DNA from: Plantago elongata
Taxonomy: Eukaryota > Streptophyta > Magnoliopsida > Lamiales > Plantaginaceae
Direction: 5' to 3'
DNA length: 51,749 bases
Assembly: GCA_036897095.1 (NCBI GenBank)
Contig: JAYMSP010000439.1
Location: 1-51,749 of the forward strand
Below the pieces are notes generated by a model. That model had not been told where the DNA came from and ran no database searches. It was given only the letters and a program-made list of their open reading frames with translations. Position numbers and translations under genes: made by a program. Below are positions 1 to 12,360 of the stretch, in pieces. Positions within the stretch are counted from its first letter, which is position 1. The number at the start of each line of letters is the position of its first letter.

Positions 1-503
1 ATTTCTACTCGTAAAATATTAAAATTAATATTTTATTCAGATACTAAAAGTCGAGAAAATTTACGGACCTTACAGTTGACTACTGAGTTTTTCACGATGT
101 GGAAGAATAAATAGTGGCAATAAAGTGATGAAAGAAGATTGTGAGCTGAAAGTCCAACTCCTTTTTGCAGGTTCACCAGATGATCAAAATTTTCCATTGG
201 TTTATTTAGTGGTCTCTCTTTTTAGAATGAAGATAGGTGCAACAAGAAAAGGAGGAATAAAGGCAAGAATTAGTGTGTAAAAATGTGATATTTTGGCATC
301 CATATGATTACTTATCTTTCAAGATTGTAACTTATGTAAATTTTCATGCAATTTGGCATTAACAAGCGTGTATATTAGTTTATATGAAGGTTCTATATGA
401 GTTTGTTTGTTTAGTAGCAATACATTAATTATTGTAGCTTAAAATTTGTACATTGTATAAAAGAAACAGGGATATAATACCGTTTATACTTTATCAAACA
501 AAA
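1..503. other. Left-edge non-coding DNA, probable Helitron interior
   Basis: AT-rich sequence without a convincing reading frame. It lies immediately inside the Helitron-like 3' end at 504-539, so it is probably the body of a non-autonomous Helitron. A TCTACTC string at position 4 resembles a Helitron 5' terminus, but it is preceded by T rather than the expected A, so the true 5' end may lie outside the window. Confidence 0.35.
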
Positions 504-539
504 CACGGGCACCGCACTTGCGCGGTGCTTCAACTCTAG
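504..539 (+). mobile_element. Helitron-like 3' terminus (hairpin plus CTAG)
   Basis: A 7-bp GC-rich stem (509-515 GCACCGC pairing with 522-528 GCGGTGC, 6-nt loop) is followed seven bases later by CTAG at 536-539, and the next base is T. A hairpin a few bases upstream of CTRR, with insertion before a T, is the diagnostic Helitron 3' end. No Rep/helicase gene is present, so the element would be non-autonomous. The 5' end is not established. Confidence 0.65.
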
Positions 540-3500
540 TTAAACAATATAATAAGTCTCACTTTATTTAACACTTTCTAAAAGCGTAAAACAACTCTAT
601 TTATCGCATTTTCATTTCTTCACGCCATTTTCTTCAATCGTCTTCTTCCACTGGTCTTCTTCAATCGTCTCTACTCTCTTCGTTCCAGCTCCCAGCCCTT
701 CCCAAAATCTGAATCGATTCCAATTGACACGCCAAATGATTGTAGCTCAATCGATCCATTGCCTAAAAGGATCACCACATCTCATCCCCAACCACCATTT
801 CCGTTGCCAGCCCCAAGCACTACTCAGATCCTGTCTCTTTCAATCGAATCGTTGCAATACATTTCAATCGGCGGCTCATAGTAATGGAGTAACGATGTGG
901 CCTTCCCGATCGATGCGTCTTTAACCTACACCATCTCGAGGTTATAAAACCGTGCGCGACAAATCCAAATTCTCAATTTACTACATTTGTGTTTCCAACA
1001 GAGGCATTTTTTTTTTTTACTTATCTTACCCCCGATCATCTTTTTTACCTTCAGGTATATATTGCCAACCACAGTTTGTCTGTCTGAGTTGTTTCTTCCG
1101 AAATTCCAATTACATTCGAATCGGTTTTTGTTATTTGTTTCGATTTATTACCATTATATTTGATGTAAAGTTACAGGATGCTGAAAAGTCAAGTGATTTC
1201 TCAGTATTTTGATTTGTTTAGGGGTTTGATCAGTTTATTACTATGTTTGTTTAGGCCCTAATTCTAATTCTAGCGGGAGAATTGGCGATGTTATGTGCAG
1301 AGCGAGAAGATTATGCCATAAACTTAGGAAGATTAATTATTTTAGCCGCTAGCAAGGGTTAGTGAGATTTGCAAATTATTGTGTGGATATTGTTATTCTA
1401 CTACAGTTCATCCAGGTAAAAAACAAATTTGCTATTATTTACGGAGTTTTAATATATTCTTATCCATTCAATCAATAAGACATCAGGTCAGTTGGAACAT
1501 TGTAGTTGGTCCTGCTTGATGTACTTAATGAGATGGTTTGATAACTTTGTTGTTTGTAGAATGAGGCTTGGAAGAGTAGCTTGCCTAAGTACTTAATGAG
1601 ATCAATTATCAACATTTTAGGCACTCCTAGCTCCTTCCAAGTGAATATATATAAATGCTTTTGATCCTTAATGAGTACTTAATGTTATTTTCTTTGGTTA
1701 TATTAATGTGTGACTCATGTTTAAATTATTTTATTTCTTCAAAATTTTATGTATATTATTTTACTAATATATTTTTAATATAAAATATGTTTTTTCATTA
1801 TATAAATATATATACTGGTAACAATATTTATTTTCACATCTTTAAATATTATATTTTATTTCCATTACAAAAAAAATACTATTATTCGGGGCTCTAGTTT
1901 AACTTATGGCACATGACCCCTTAAATCTCCGAGACGGCCCTGACTATATTGACGGTGGTGATCGAAGATGGTGGTGGTGGTCGGAGATGGTGGTGGCTGG
2001 AGATGATGGTGGTGTGGTTTGAGGGGAGAGAATAATTATTTATTAAATTTTTATTTACTAAAAGTAATTATATGAAATATTCTAATTAATTGTTAGTATT
2101 CTAGTTATTTGAATTATTAAAGGATTTATAAATTATTTTTTAATTGTTAGTCGTGTTGTTTGTCAAAATTTAAATAGTGTATTAATAATATTAAAGTACA
2201 ATAACATTTACTAGTTAGAATTTAAGTGTTTATTAAGATTAAGATCAGTTACACTATTGTCTGTTGCTGACTATACTTATGGTAGCTAGAGATTAGTACG
2301 TACAGAAGAAGGTTTGAGCAGAGCTTTTAGCCGTCGCAGAGTTGTTGGGACAAGCAAGCAAATGATCTCAGATTTATATCAACTTATCAATTCATTACAA
2401 TTAATTAACTAATATTAATCGAGCTCTACGTACAAATTAATACATATTTGTCCACTTGTTGGCTAGTTGCATGCATGTATATTAATTTACGTGCATACTA
2501 CATAAAGTTACTGCTTAGTGCGTACATTTTCACGTATTGAATTAGATTTAGTATAAACTAAATATTCGTCGTAATGATTAATCCGTTAATCCGTTACATT
2601 TAAGTTTGCGATTCGGATATTAGAAGAAACCATGCACATTAGATTTAGTATAAACTATATATATTACACACCTAATTCATTAATTAATTTCCTTTATTTC
2701 CCATTAGTAATTTACTTTATATATATATATAGTCTAAGAATTTGAAACTAAAATCCCTTAATTGTAATTGTATATAGGCTGAAGCTTAAAGGCTTAAAGC
2801 AAGATATATTTAGCCAAGTCAAGATGCATACGTACATGTTGGGATTTGGGATGGAATGAATAAAGGGAAATCAAAGTCTTGGTCTTAAAGATCGGGAAGA
2901 AAAAGGGGATTAATAACAACAATTATACATAATATAAACATGCACAAATAGGTGGAGAATCTTCGATCCATATTCCCAGTTTAATAGATATTAATTACAT
3001 CTACTCTTTTTAGGCGTAGTTTTAGAATCGTGTCATGATAATTCAATTTTAGTAACAATACATCGATCTATTAGATTATACCAAAAAAAAACAAAAACCC
3101 GTGAAATTTAAACTGTGATTACTTTGAAATTATAGTCAGTGGCATGCTTATAAATTAATTAATTGATATCGGATTAATTATTAATTAGTACGCGAGATGA
3201 TATCACAGGCGCCGATAACTTTGCGGGATCTGTGGGGAGGATTTGGAGCGCCATTCTCGCCAAAAAGGATTCATTCAAAAGGGGTGTATAGTTTTGTACT
3301 GTTAACAAGTAAACCCATATTAATCACCACGTAATAATTATTATTCAAGTTTAGAATATGCATAAACCATGCCTAAAAGTTATTCCCTAGTTACAAAATA
3401 TGGTTTCACGTTTCCTCGGTGTAATTGATCTAAATTGAACTGGATTCATCTATAATATAAAATATAATTAAGTAAAGAAAGTATTATTTATTTATTACCA

Positions 3501-5231
3501 GAAATAATCTACCATATTTATTAAATAATTAAAGTTGAAATTGATTAGGCTGTAATATTTTCGGAGATGCCGGATCTTCTCAATGTGCTTTCATGTTCAT
3601 CTATTACTATTATAAAAAGAAAGGTCACCAGATTAGTCAGCGGATCAAATTATTTCAATATTTGCAAAACTAACCCCACCCATATATCCACGGTTAAACA
3701 ATCTATGATCATTTATTTTCCTCTTACCAATTAATCCATATACTACTCTATCATCTAACATGCAAATTAAAATTAACACTTCATTAAGTAAGTTGGATTA
3801 ATTACTTTACAATGTATATACTGTTTAACCGGTAATAATTTCCTTTTTATCATAACATAAGAGGTCAAAACTGAAAATTTTGTAACATAATACTTCTTGA
3901 AAAGTACATTTAAATAAATAGTCCTACATCTACTATAATGTCAATTATTAATTTATAGATTATTATAAAATAAGATGAAAAGTTCGTACGCGAATACCGC
4001 GTATCAAATTTTCTTTAGTAAATTCATTACACACACTTTATGAGTAAGGGTACATCGAGAGCTCCGGATCAGATAAAACGGTTATAAGTCATAACATTGT
4101 AAAAGAGAAATGGAAGTTATTAGTCCGGTATTTGGGTTCTCCTTGAGTTATGCATGCTCAATGGATTGGTCGGGTATAACCTAAGCATACAGGCGAAGTT
4201 ACCATGATAATGTTTGTTGTTTCTTTCAATTCTCATTATTAATCATCATAATTATATAATTAATTACCACTTCGAGATGTGTGTTTAAGTAATTGCATGT
4301 CATGCAGTACAATGAGAAATATGGCCCTAACAAATAATGATACTCCATTATTAAATATTGAAAAACGAATTCATACTTCATTTCTAATTCGTGCACGCCT
4401 TTTTGAGGTAGCTGCTTTACGCTACCATCTACTTACATTTATGTTATGCATTATACTTGTATATTTGGGTAGTGGCTAATAATATTTTAATATGTATATA
4501 ATATACGAGTTGAATTCGAGTTTCATATTGTACATGTTTATTTAACGAGTCGAACTCGACTCAGTACGATAAAGCTCATTAAATATAATTAGTTTAATAA
4601 AATTATTTTTTTCATTTTTTAAATAAAAAAGACTCGTTAAAGTTTAATATGGCCCGTTAAAATTCCCATTTCTTCGAGCTTGAATCCATTTTTTTACTTG
4701 TTTTGTTAACGAGTCAAGCCTGACTTGGTTGAACTCGAACTCGAATCGAATGTCACAGCAATATTCAGCTCATTTTAACAATGTTAGACAACCACAATCG
4801 CATAATTATGGGCAGACACCCTATTCGTTGAGAAATTTATCTTAAAAATTAAAAGAGAACATTCATGATGGACTTGTTGGTGACTATATAGGGGTTGGGG
4901 TTTTCTCTTCCCCACATCATATTTGTAGCTTTAAAACTCTTTAATGTGGTGCAATAGTTTTACCACGTAGGGAGAAAAAACATGGGGATATAGTACCATA
5001 CATTCTACTCCGCATTTGGTAGTATTTCCTAACTTGCTTGCTTTATAAATAAAAAATCGAAATGAAGTAGCATTTGTGATTCTAGTAAATTGCACTCCAA
5101 TATTCGAGAAAAGATAAGATAGCGTAGACTTGATCGGAAAAGCTAGCCTAATCCGAGGCTTGATTTACGTTGATAATAATTGATTATTTATAAAGTTGCA
5201 AAAAGAATTTAAGTACTGCCCAACGGTGGCC
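540..5231. other. Long gene-poor stretch with decayed repeat fragments
   Basis: No exon chain or conserved protein is recognised. 600-960 has a more balanced base composition, like a leader or captured gene fragment, but only short unrelated frames. 1887-1945 carries a GGGGCTCTAG ... GGCCCTGAC string of the kind often found at the ends of decayed plant hAT-type elements. 1955-2015 is GGTGGT/GATGGTGG-rich. 4490-4750 contains repeated ACTCGAACTCG/AACGAGTC motifs typical of degenerate transposon DNA. All these labels are tentative. Confidence 0.4.
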
Positions 5232-5240
5232 TATATAAAG
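5232..5240 (+). promoter_or_regulatory. TATA box of the GH9 endoglucanase
   Basis: TATATAAAG lies about 115 bases before the first candidate ATG (5347), which would put transcription start near 5265 and give a leader of 80-150 nt. No other element was assigned. Confidence 0.6.
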
Positions 5241-5346
5241 AATGAAACGCATGCATAAGCCTCTGCCAATTTAACTCACGAGTACTAATTACTAGTATAA
5301 TTAGGTTAATTATTATTAGCATTGACATAAATATTATTATTAGTAC

Positions 5347-7378
5347 ATGGCATTAAGCATGGGAGGAATAGTAAGAGGAAGAGTCAATTCTCGTTCTTCT
5401 AATTCTCTCTTGCTCACCATGAATGCCATTTTTAAGCTCTTCTTTTGTTTTACTGTTCTCACTAACTTTGCAACTCATGTCAATGGGGTCCCAAACTACA
5501 AAGATGCCCTTGCCAAGTCACTTATCTTCTTCCAAGGTCAGAGGTCAGGTAGGGTTCTAGCTGCCCAACAGATCTCTTGGAGGGCCGCTTCCGGACTTTC
5601 CGATGGTCGAGCAGCTGGGGTACGTACACACACACTCCTGTCATTTATCGACAAGTTTTTGGATACCATTTCATCTAGTGTACCAGTAGTTACACCGTTA
5701 ACATCCAAATGTTATGCGATATTGTTTTGACATACACTGCTACAGGTGGACTTAACAGGGGGATATTATGACGCGGGAGACAATGTGAAGTTCAATCTCC
5801 CAATGGCTTTCACCACCACAATGCTATCCTGGGGTGCCCTCGAGTTCGGAAACAGATTAGGCCCCGAATTGACCAACACACGTATTGCTATCCGTTGGGC
5901 CACAGACTACCTCCTCAAGTGTGCCAGAGCCACCCCTGGGAGGCTCTACGTGGGAGTAGGCGACCCGAACTCGGACCACAGATGCTGGGAAAGGCCTGAA
6001 GACATGGACACACCCCGAACTGTCTACTCAGTCTCAGCTAGTAACCCCGGGTCGGACGTGGCAGGGGAAACTGCAGCTGCTTTAGCAGCAGCGTCCCTTG
6101 TGTTCCGGAAAGTGGACCGACCATACTCAAAGTTGTTGCTGTCAACAGCTAAGAAGGTGATGCAGTTTGCAGTCAGGTATAGAGGATCATACAGTGACTC
6201 ACTTGGGTCTGCTGTTTGCCCATTCTATTGCTCATACTCAGGCTACACAGATGAGTTAATGTGGGGAGCAGCATGGCTATACAGAGTAACAAATGATGTC
6301 TCATACATGAATTTGATCTCATCTTTGGGTGGCGGAAATGAAGGAACAGATATCTTCAGCTGGGATAATAAGTATGCTGGAGCTCGCGTTCTTCTAGCCC
6401 GGGTCAGTAACCTTAACCTGATACTGCTTCATTCAACCAATTGGCAAATACCCAGAATTTTCATAAAAATGAGTTTTAGTACTAGTTTAACCTAATCTAT
6501 ACATGCAGATAAATACATGCATGGTAGTAATATTTTTACATAAACTTCTAATATTTTACTTCATAAAAAGACTCATCCAGTGTGACTTTGGAAGCAAGAC
6601 TGGCCGAGAATGTCTTTTGTCAACAATTTTTAAAGAACTTATATTTGATTTGCAGAAAAGTTTGGTAGAGAAGAACCAAGCTTTCCAGCAATACAGACAG
6701 CAAAGTCAGGACTTCATCTGCAGAATACTCCCTAATTCTCCTTACTCCACTACTCAATACACACCAGGTGAGTCTATAGTCTATACTCTATAACTCTATC
6801 TGAATTGCTAAGAACATGTCTTCTTTTTGGGTAAGTACTCATTTTTTTGCCTTGTCTCTAAATGTATGCATGCAGGTGGTTTGATGTACAAGCTCACCGG
6901 TAGCAATTTGCAATATGTTACTTCCATCACCTTCTTGCTTACCACATACTCCAAGTACATGGCCGCCTCCAGAACTACTTTCAACTGTGGCAATCTATTG
7001 GTCAAGTCCAAAACTCTGCGAAACCTAGCCAGAAAACAGGTCAATTACATATTAGGTGAGAATCCAATGAAAATGTCCTACATGGTAGGGTATGGCACGA
7101 ATTATCCAAGAAAGATACACCACAGGGGATCATCTATGCCCTCTGTGACAGCTCATCCGCAATCATTTGGATGTGAAGGAGGGTTCCAACCATTTTATTA
7201 CACCGCAAACCCCAACCCAAACATTTTAACCGGTGCCATTGTTGGTGGTCCAAACCAGAATGACTTCTTCCCAGATGACAGGACTGACTATGCTCACTCG
7301 GAGCCTGCAACATATATCAATGCAGCCATTGTTGGACCCTTAGCATACTTTTCTGATACCAAACCATCCACCATCTAA
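5347..7378 (+). CDS. Endo-1,4-beta-glucanase, glycosyl hydrolase family 9 (class B type)
   Basis: Four exons: 5347-5619, 5746-6402, 6656-6767, 6876-7378, all GT-AG; 514 aa, normal for a secreted plant GH9 without CBM49. The family hydrolyses beta-1,4-glucan in the cell wall. Conserved blocks are present: the [10 protein letters not shown] segment with the two catalytic Asp (D100, D103), the [12 protein letters not shown] loop, HHRGSSMPS (around H430), and [14 protein letters not shown], where E490 is the expected proton donor. A hydrophobic signal segment follows Met25 (codon at 5419) and ends at VNG before VPNYKDAL; starting there gives a classical signal peptide, whereas Met1 adds 24 polar residues first, so 5419 may be the true start. 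The frame is open throughout. Expression is probably driven by the TATA box at 5232. Confidence 0.93.
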
Positions 7379-8039
7379 TTATATTATACCGTAGTGTGCG
7401 TTTTGTTTTCAATTGATGATGACAACACTGAACATACAGTAAATGTAAATATGTATGTTCACCACTCACCAATATTGGCCTTGAAAAGGCCACTGTGTGT
7501 GGGTTATCTTTCAAAGTTTGCAAAATTATCTACTTTTGATTAAGCATGTTTGTTTAGACTTTAGAGCAGCCTAAGCTAGTGATAAGTGCTGCCTTTCTCT
7601 TTGTACTTTCTGTTCATTGGAGAATTAAGATTCCCCTGCTCAAAATCAGAAACTATGTGTGGTCTTAGCAGATACTTAATGATGACTATATCATTGTTGT
7701 TGATTTCTGAACCTAATTGAACCAAATGGAGTTATAAATTATATTTTCAAGTTTAAGATAATAGTAGCAAATATTGCTTGTTGTTTCATCTTACTACTGC
7801 TACAAGGGAATCAACAAATAATCTTCATATATTTTAATTAATTTCTTCAGACGTTTTACCATAAAGAGAACTGGCAACTTACATGAAGGCATTGTGAACC
7901 AGCTGCCACAACTGATGATCATGAACATAGGTTATTCATTCATGATGGCACATTCATTCATAACAAGTAAATGATCTAACTGTACCTGCAATGGTTGATC
8001 AGCCACACCATGTATGAGGTAGCATCTGATTCCCCTAAA
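7379..8039. other. Intergenic: GH9 3' region and upstream of the Cys-rich gene
   Basis: No gene seen. The left part is the presumed 3' UTR of the endoglucanase; the remainder is AT-rich promoter-type sequence leading to the TATA box at 8040. Confidence 0.5.
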
Positions 8040-8047
8040 TATATAAG
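8040..8047 (+). promoter_or_regulatory. TATA box of the Cys-rich peptide gene
   Basis: TATATAAG about 100 bases before the ATG at 8143, in a good position for a leader of about 70 nt. Confidence 0.55.
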
Positions 8048-8142
8048 AGCCAGCATCCAGGTAGCAAATTAATAAGCTTTCTACATCCAGCAAACATAAC
8101 GAGACTCTTCATTGCATCCTAAAAAGAACTAAAAAATCACCA

Positions 8143-8562
8143 ATGGATAGAAAAACAATTGAACTAGTGTGTTTGGTGGTAATTGCAGCAATAGCAACAG
8201 CTATGTTTGGTACAGGTACAGTGATGGCACACATACCTCCAGGATCCTGCATCCAACACTGCCTGAACGATTGCAAAATCAGTGGCGTTGGTGCCACCGC
8301 TTGCATCAGATACTGCCCAGTTCATTGCCTTCCTCACGGCACTTCGACTAAAGAGCACTACTGCAATCTTGGCTGCATGCTCAATCAATGTTCAAAGTAC
8401 ACTACTGGTATGTACTCAATCCATGTCTTTAAATAATGTCAGAAGTACGACATTGCTTTCGTAGTAATTTCCATTCTGAACAATTCTCGAGTTGCAGATG
8501 AAGACAGGATGACTTCTTGCATGTTTAACTGTCGCAAGGATCATTGCAAGATCGAAGTGTGA
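8143..8562 (+). CDS. Small secreted cysteine-rich peptide (thionin-like)
   Basis: Two exons, 8143-8407 and 8498-8562, joined at a phase-1 GT-AG intron; 109 aa. A hydrophobic N-terminus (about residues 7-28) looks like a signal peptide, so the product should be secreted or vacuolar. The mature part has twelve cysteines in four triplets at 36/40/44, 54/58/62, 74/78/83 and 96/100/105: two CX3CX3C followed by two CX3CX4C units. This resembles plant thionin-like Cys-rich families, but I cannot name the family securely; an alpha-hairpin peptide is an alternative. Defence or reproductive roles are common for such peptides but are not shown here. An AATAAA at 8653 is a plausible polyadenylation signal. 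Confidence 0.75.
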
Positions 8563-10246
8563 GAAGAGATTATATTTTACAAGCTGGTTGGCAGCATAAT
8601 CTGTTGCTCACCTTCACCACATAGAGATGACAATTTGATTTCTCATTTAGGAAATAAATAGTGCAATAGTAGTAACTGCATGTTTATTTGTTTCTATTTT
8701 CAAGACTTCAACCAGGGTAAAATCTCAAAATGTGTACCATGTTCTATTGAATATGCAGTTCTTATTATTAGAGTAATAAATGGGTTCTTCAACTGCATAA
8801 TTTACCTTTACACACTCAGCTTCATCAACTAATAATTCACCTACACGCTCGCTCTTTAGTTGAAACACAAAACACAGCAAGTCAGGCTGCAATCTAGAGC
8901 AGAAACCATTGGTGTTGTGTCACAACTTTGGTGGGCATGAAGCATCCAGTGCTCCCTGACGAACACAATAAACAGATTAATTACAGCACATTTCTGCCTT
9001 TGAGCAGTCGTGTGTGTTATTGATTTCTCATCCATTTTGCTCGGACAAAAAGGTATAATAATATCTGTGAACTTGGTGGCAATTCTTGGGTCTCCTGATT
9101 AAGGATCAGCTAAAACGTCAACCTCGTTGTTCAGCATCTACACAACATTTATCTCCCATCAGAGTTGCATCAACAATTGCAGTCAAGGCCAACAAAGATA
9201 AATTTCAGTAATAATTATGCAACATATGGATCTGTAACTGCAATCACAAATTTGCTAAGCGCTACAGTCATATATAACACTTTAGACCAACATAACATAC
9301 ATCGACTACATTCCTTCTGCAGCAACATGAGACAGAAACTACATCAGCTACTCCATCTGCAGGCCTATATAAACATCTCCAACCAACTGATGTAAGATAT
9401 TGGGGGGTCACTTCAATTTTCAAGTGCGTGTCTTATACATGACTATGTTACAAGAACTAGAGCAGGTTAACATCTTTAGAGTTCAATTCAAATGATCCCA
9501 ATCTCTGTTCTTTGTGAGAGTGATGTTTATATTGGTAACATTCTCATACCCACAGCTAGGTATCCTTATTCATGACCAAGTGGGTGTGGTGTCTGTATGC
9601 AAATAAGAACAACAAAGATTAAGGTGCCACCGTTGTCCCATTAACAGACTATTCCAAAGGGGGCAGATTAGAGAAACATAACAATAGTAGCTGCAAAGGG
9701 TTTGACATAACTAACCAATTGAAATCCGTATCCATTGTTAAAGTAAGTATAAGGAAGCATTTTTTTTTTTTTATTGAAGTCAATAAGCTATGTACCTAAC
9801 AAAGAATTGCACAGCAAAAGTTTAATCATCTTTTGGGAAAGTTATAAGTTATAACCCATCAATGTGATTCCTATTATAAAGTAATAATTTGTTAGTAAGA
9901 ATAAAAGTCTAAAAACAGTTGTGCATTAAGGTACATTGCTCCAATAGAGATACCAAACTCTTGAAACCAGGAATACTATTATATTAGAAGTCAGATCAAT
10001 GGCGTTCTATTGCTATATAATAAGTTGTACTACAACAACAAATCACCTGAATAATTATCCTTACAAACCAACATGTTTTCGGAGAACATAGGTGAGCACA
10101 ATTGATAGGCAACCAAAGCTTCTAAAACAGATTTTAAATCTAACAATCAGATTCTTGTGATGAACATCATGGCATAGTACAAACATGAGACGAGCATATA
10201 CTAGTTCCATCCTATAATTAACAAGATAAATGGCATGTATGTAGCA
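8563..10246. other. Intergenic stretch, nothing recognised
   Basis: Contains the 3' end of the Cys-rich gene (AATAAA near 8653), a poly-T run near 9760 and the presumed 3' UTR of the minus-strand RRM gene. The open frame at 9165-9395 has no recognisable similarity and no splice-linked partners. I see no RNA gene. Confidence 0.5.
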
Positions 10247-11091
10247 TCAACGATGGGGGTTGTAATCATGACGTCCTGACCTACTAGGTCGGGCTACTGA
10301 ATCCAAAGCTGTCCCAAATGCTCTGCGGCTGTAATCAGAGGTGTCATTGTATGACGACCTATATCCACTAGATTGATGCCTAGAATGATCAGATGAAGCT
10401 GGCACAATATCAAAAATAAAACAAATTGTTACTTTTTATTCCTTTTCTATTTCGTTAGATTATAGTAGAGCATGAAAACTAGCTAAAATAGCAGTATCTA
10501 ACTACCTTTGGTTTCAGAAAAGCGAGCTTGGGTCGAAATTTCCGTATGACTAGAGAAAGACGAGGTCTGCCTTTGGTTAGAAGAGTAGTTGCTTTTGTCT
10601 TGTCCAGAAATCTACCATGTTAAACGATTCCACATCCTTATTATTAGCTCAATGCCTCAATCAATTGTTAACAAGTATGAACGAAAAAAACGCAAGATAG
10701 AACGTACACCGAATTTCAAAGTCCTTTTGTAAAGAGTGACAAGACCAGAGAAGAGCTTAACAGCGTAATCAGCAATCTCCTTAGACTCATACTCAGCAAA
10801 GGCGAACCCCTTGGGTTTATCAGTGTCCTTATCTCGAGGTATATGCAAATCCACAACACGACCAGCTTGAATCAGTATATCATACAACACTCTTTCACTT
10901 ACCCTTTCATCCAAATTACCTGGCATTCGTTTCGTCAGTTAATCTATTTAGGGCAAATATTACTGATACATATCATTTCACCAATTCTCTACAATCAATC
11001 AATCAATTAGTAAAAAAGTAAGAGATTAGGGAAAGGAAATCAGATTCATACCGATATAGACAGTAGAATTAGACTTGGTGCTCTCTGCCAT
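10247..11091 (-). CDS. RRM RNA-binding protein, RBM7-like
   Basis: Four exons on the minus strand: 11091-11052, 10919-10708, 10611-10506, 10398-10247; 169 aa. One N-terminal RRM spans about residues 10-85, with RNP2 (VYIGNL, 11-16) and RNP1 (KGFAFAEY, 50-57) intact, followed by the ISGQDK segment and a Ser/Arg/Tyr-rich tail. The single RRM with VxDLxIPRDKxTDKPKG most resembles plant RBM7 homologues (Arabidopsis At4g10110 by memory), a component of the nuclear NEXT complex that directs the exosome with the helicase HEN2. An SF3B4-like assignment is less likely because only one RRM is present. The first exon is only 40 nt; it is required because the downstream frame lacks RNP2. No disruption is seen. 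Confidence 0.88.
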
Positions 11092-12121
11092 GACGAATCA
11101 AATTCTGGTTGCCGTTGCTTTTTCCCAATCAGATCAAGGAGAGAAGAGAGTTTTGAATTGAATTCAATGAATGGGAGTGATGGAGTCAACGGCAGCTAGA
11201 TAAAGACTTTATTAGCATATATATATATATATATATAGATGCAAGTCCAATTAGAAATTGGAGTGGACTTTGGAATTACTAAAGGTCCACTTGGAAATTG
11301 GAATGTAGCATGGGGCTTGCTATTGTACAAGCCCATTTAGAATATTATATGGGCTTTGGACCTACACCAAAATTCATAACAAACATTGGATTTATGGCAT
11401 TCTATAACAAAAATTAAATCAAATAAAATCTTACATGGTAAATTATAAAATATGATAAATAAATAAAATGAATAAAAAAGTATAGAACACTTTTAAAAAT
11501 TAGTATAGATGTATTATTATAATTTTCCCTTAACTAGTTTGAGAGTACCAATAATTCATCATATCCACTATATTCTCAAAATCCTTTTTGATTTGAAAGA
11601 GTTTCATTTTCTTTTAGAGCTATTATAAAATTTGATATATCCACTGCAATATATTTTTATAAATTTAATATTTATATAATTATTTTTTATTTATTAGCTT
11701 TAATAATTTTAAAATAATCTTACTCTTGATTCCCGAAAAGAGAAATTATGAATTTCAAGCTTGTATGGTCGAGAAAGTATAGTGAATGGTCAACTTTAGA
11801 CATTAGTTGAAAAAAGTAGAATTTAGTAAAAAATTAAACCAAATTATAAAAAGTAAATTAATGTAAATTGATATAGCTTAGCTTTATTTGTAACATAAAA
11901 AAGGAGTAGTTTTAACAATTACGTGAAAATTACATTGTTGATTGTATTTATAATGTGAAGAGTTACAATTAAACTAATTAGCAATTTATTTGCATAAACA
12001 TACCTAGCTAATTACCAACTTGTTATTGTCGCATTCAAATATGATTGACATGTGTATTAAGGAAGTAAATAGATACTCGTACACACAAATTTTTTCGATA
12101 TTGTCATATTCTTGTCGTAAT
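11092..12121. other. Upstream region of the RRM gene, AT-rich
   Basis: Promoter side of the RRM gene followed by AT-rich sequence without a gene. It includes the (AT)n tract at 11217. Confidence 0.45.
11217..11237. repeat. (AT)n microsatellite
   Basis: About ten uninterrupted AT units, roughly 125 bases upstream of the RRM gene's start codon. Confidence 0.9.
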
Positions 12122-12360
12122 CGGTATTTCAGTTATAAACGTAACCCAAACATACTATAGTAACAACAATCACCAATAAGTACTAGTATAATCAACCACT
12201 TCATCAGTTCTAACATTTACTACAACAAACCATATGACATCATAGTTAAATTCTTCGGTATTTCAGTTATAAACGTAACTGAAATACTAACGCCAACAAC
12301 TAATAACTACTAGTATAATTTCAACCACTTCTCGCATTTACTACAACAAACCCTACAACG
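12122..12360. repeat. Imperfect direct repeat, two units of about 105-115 bp
   Basis: CGGTATTTCAGTTATAAACG occurs at 12122 and again near 12256. Each copy is followed, after a variable stretch, by ACTAGTATAAT, CAACCACTTC and ATTTACTACAACAAACC in the same order. This is a local tandem duplication in the intergenic DNA before SUN gene A. Confidence 0.75.

Noticed and set aside
4..10. TCTACTC as the Helitron 5' terminus
   Set aside because: Preceding base is T, not the expected A, and it sits at the window edge; left unassigned.
724..1212. Two short plus-strand open frames suggesting a gene
   Set aside because: No conserved motif, no splice-linked continuation, low-complexity translation; more like leader or repeat-derived sequence.
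8109..8388. Minus-strand frames overlapping the Cys-rich peptide gene
   Set aside because: Shadow frames of the plus-strand coding exon; no independent features.
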